Assembly: GCA_030620115.1 (NCBI GenBank) | Contig: JAUXFG010000098.1 | Span: 1-14,109 of the forward strand | Reading direction: 5' to 3' | DNA from: Candidatus Fermentibacterota bacterium | Lineage (GTDB): Bacteria > JAFGKV01 | DNA length: 14,109 nt | Shown here: piece after piece, positions 13,841 to 14,109 of the stretch | Numbering within the stretch: position 1 is the first letter of the stretch | Layout: each line of letters opens with the position of its first letter | Program-made: the position numbers and the translations under genes | Notes under the pieces: generated by a model | The model's database searches: none | What the model was told of the DNA's origin: nothing | What the model saw: only the letters and a program-made list of their open reading frames with translations

Positions 13841-13855
13841 GGCCACTCGCCGGCC
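13841..13855. repeat. GGCCACTCGCCGGCC dispersed repeat
   Basis: Matches 10386-10400 at 14 of 15 positions. Lies in the 163-bp gap between the sulfatase-fold gene and metG. Confidence 0.5.
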
Positions 13856-13862
13856 AGCGGGA

Positions 13863-13889
13863 TCATTCCATCACGAGACTTTGGAATGA
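13863..13889. terminator. Possible terminator hairpin between convergent genes
   Basis: TCATTCCA (13863-13870) and TGGAATGA (13882-13889) form a perfect 8-bp stem with an 11-nt loop between two converging genes, where a bidirectional terminator would be expected. No T-tract follows on either strand and the stem is weak, so the call is tentative. Confidence 0.25.
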
Positions 13890-13898
13890 ATTGAAGAA

Positions 13899-13922
13899 GT
13901 TCGGGACAAAGTTCGAGACGAA
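13899..13922 (+). repeat. 12-bp tandem repeat (GTTCGGGACAAA / GTTCGAGACGAA)
   Basis: Two consecutive 12-bp units, followed by GTTT. A third copy, GTTCGGGACGAA, is at 1702-1713, over 12 kb away. It starts 8 bp beyond the metG stop. Confidence 0.6.
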
Positions 13923-13930
13923 GTTTCAGA

Positions 13931-14109
13931 TCAGGAGACGGAGGAGCCGGGTTCGACAGGCTCCATAGGTGCCAGGAGGACAACTTTGCCGCTGGTTCTA
14001 TCGCTGGCGGCCAGAAGCATACCGTTTGATTGCACACCGCGCAATCTGGCGGGTTCGAGATTGGTAACCACAACAATCTGTTTCCCCACCAACTGAGTTG
14101 CTTCGTAGA
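13931..14109 (-). CDS. metG: Methionyl-tRNA synthetase, C-terminal tRNA-binding domain (partial)
   Basis: Reading the minus strand from the right edge, the frame starting at 14107 gives 58 residues and a TGA at 13933-13931. It reads [47 protein letters not shown]: the end of the OB-fold tRNA-binding domain fused to bacterial MetRS (also seen as stand-alone CsaA/Arc1p-like domains). In MetRS this domain strengthens tRNA binding and dimerisation. The catalytic part lies outside the window, so a stand-alone tRNA-binding protein cannot be excluded, but the ending L-A-A-S-D, V-V-L-L-x-P, P-G-S is the usual MetRS C-terminus. It converges with the sulfatase-fold gene. Confidence 0.85.
   Translation of the reverse strand, partial: YEATQLVGKQIVVVTNLEPARLRGVQSNGMLLAASDRTSGKVVLLAPMEPVEPGSSVS

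Noticed and set aside
13834-14076. 80-aa minus-strand frame at the right edge
   Set aside because: Another minus-strand frame over the same bases gives a clear MetRS C-terminal domain; this one is its shadow.

Overview
The window looks like chromosomal DNA of an uncultivated, moderately GC-rich Gram-negative-type bacterium, probably from the FCB/PVC sphere (candidate phyla such as Eisenbacteria, Latescibacterota or Sumerlaeota). That is inferred from three things: an exported protein ending in a FlgD-like Ig/T9SS-style C-terminal domain, a long-type IspG, and a chlamydia-like GreA with a very long N-terminal extension. The gaps between genes are full of short low-complexity repeats. No taxon can be fixed from this sequence alone.

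Layout: eight convincing genes lie on the + strand and one partial gene on the - strand at the right edge. In order: a Tat-exported DUF362 protein (247-1566); a 362-bp repeat island; long-type IspG of the MEP isoprenoid pathway (1929-3620); a repeat-rich gap; a DUF2142/GT39-like multi-span membrane protein (3858-5123) that overlaps by ATGA a small two-anchor membrane protein (5120-5746); a repeat-rich gap; a GreA fusion protein (5881-7938); a possible short leader peptide whose end overlaps the start region of a transmembrane Ser/Thr kinase (about 8016-10382); a gap with inverted repeats; a PflX-type (COG1313) radical SAM protein (10547-11524); a 22-bp tandem repeat; a sulfatase-fold lipoprotein that lacks the usual active-site residues (11662-13767); and on the minus strand the C-terminal tRNA-binding domain of methionyl-tRNA synthetase (13931-14109, cut by the window edge).

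How the genes fit together: the only tight couplings are the two membrane genes (ATGA overlap) and the GreA-fusion/leader/kinase stretch. The others are separated by repeat-bearing spacers and look like independent units, mixing housekeeping functions (isoprenoids, transcription elongation, tRNA charging) with envelope functions. I see no transposase, integrase, CRISPR array, tRNA, rRNA or defence cassette. The most interesting points are the apparently dead sulfatase, the heptad and 22-bp intergenic repeat families (one copy supplies the apparent start codon of the radical SAM gene), and the leader peptide in front of the kinase.
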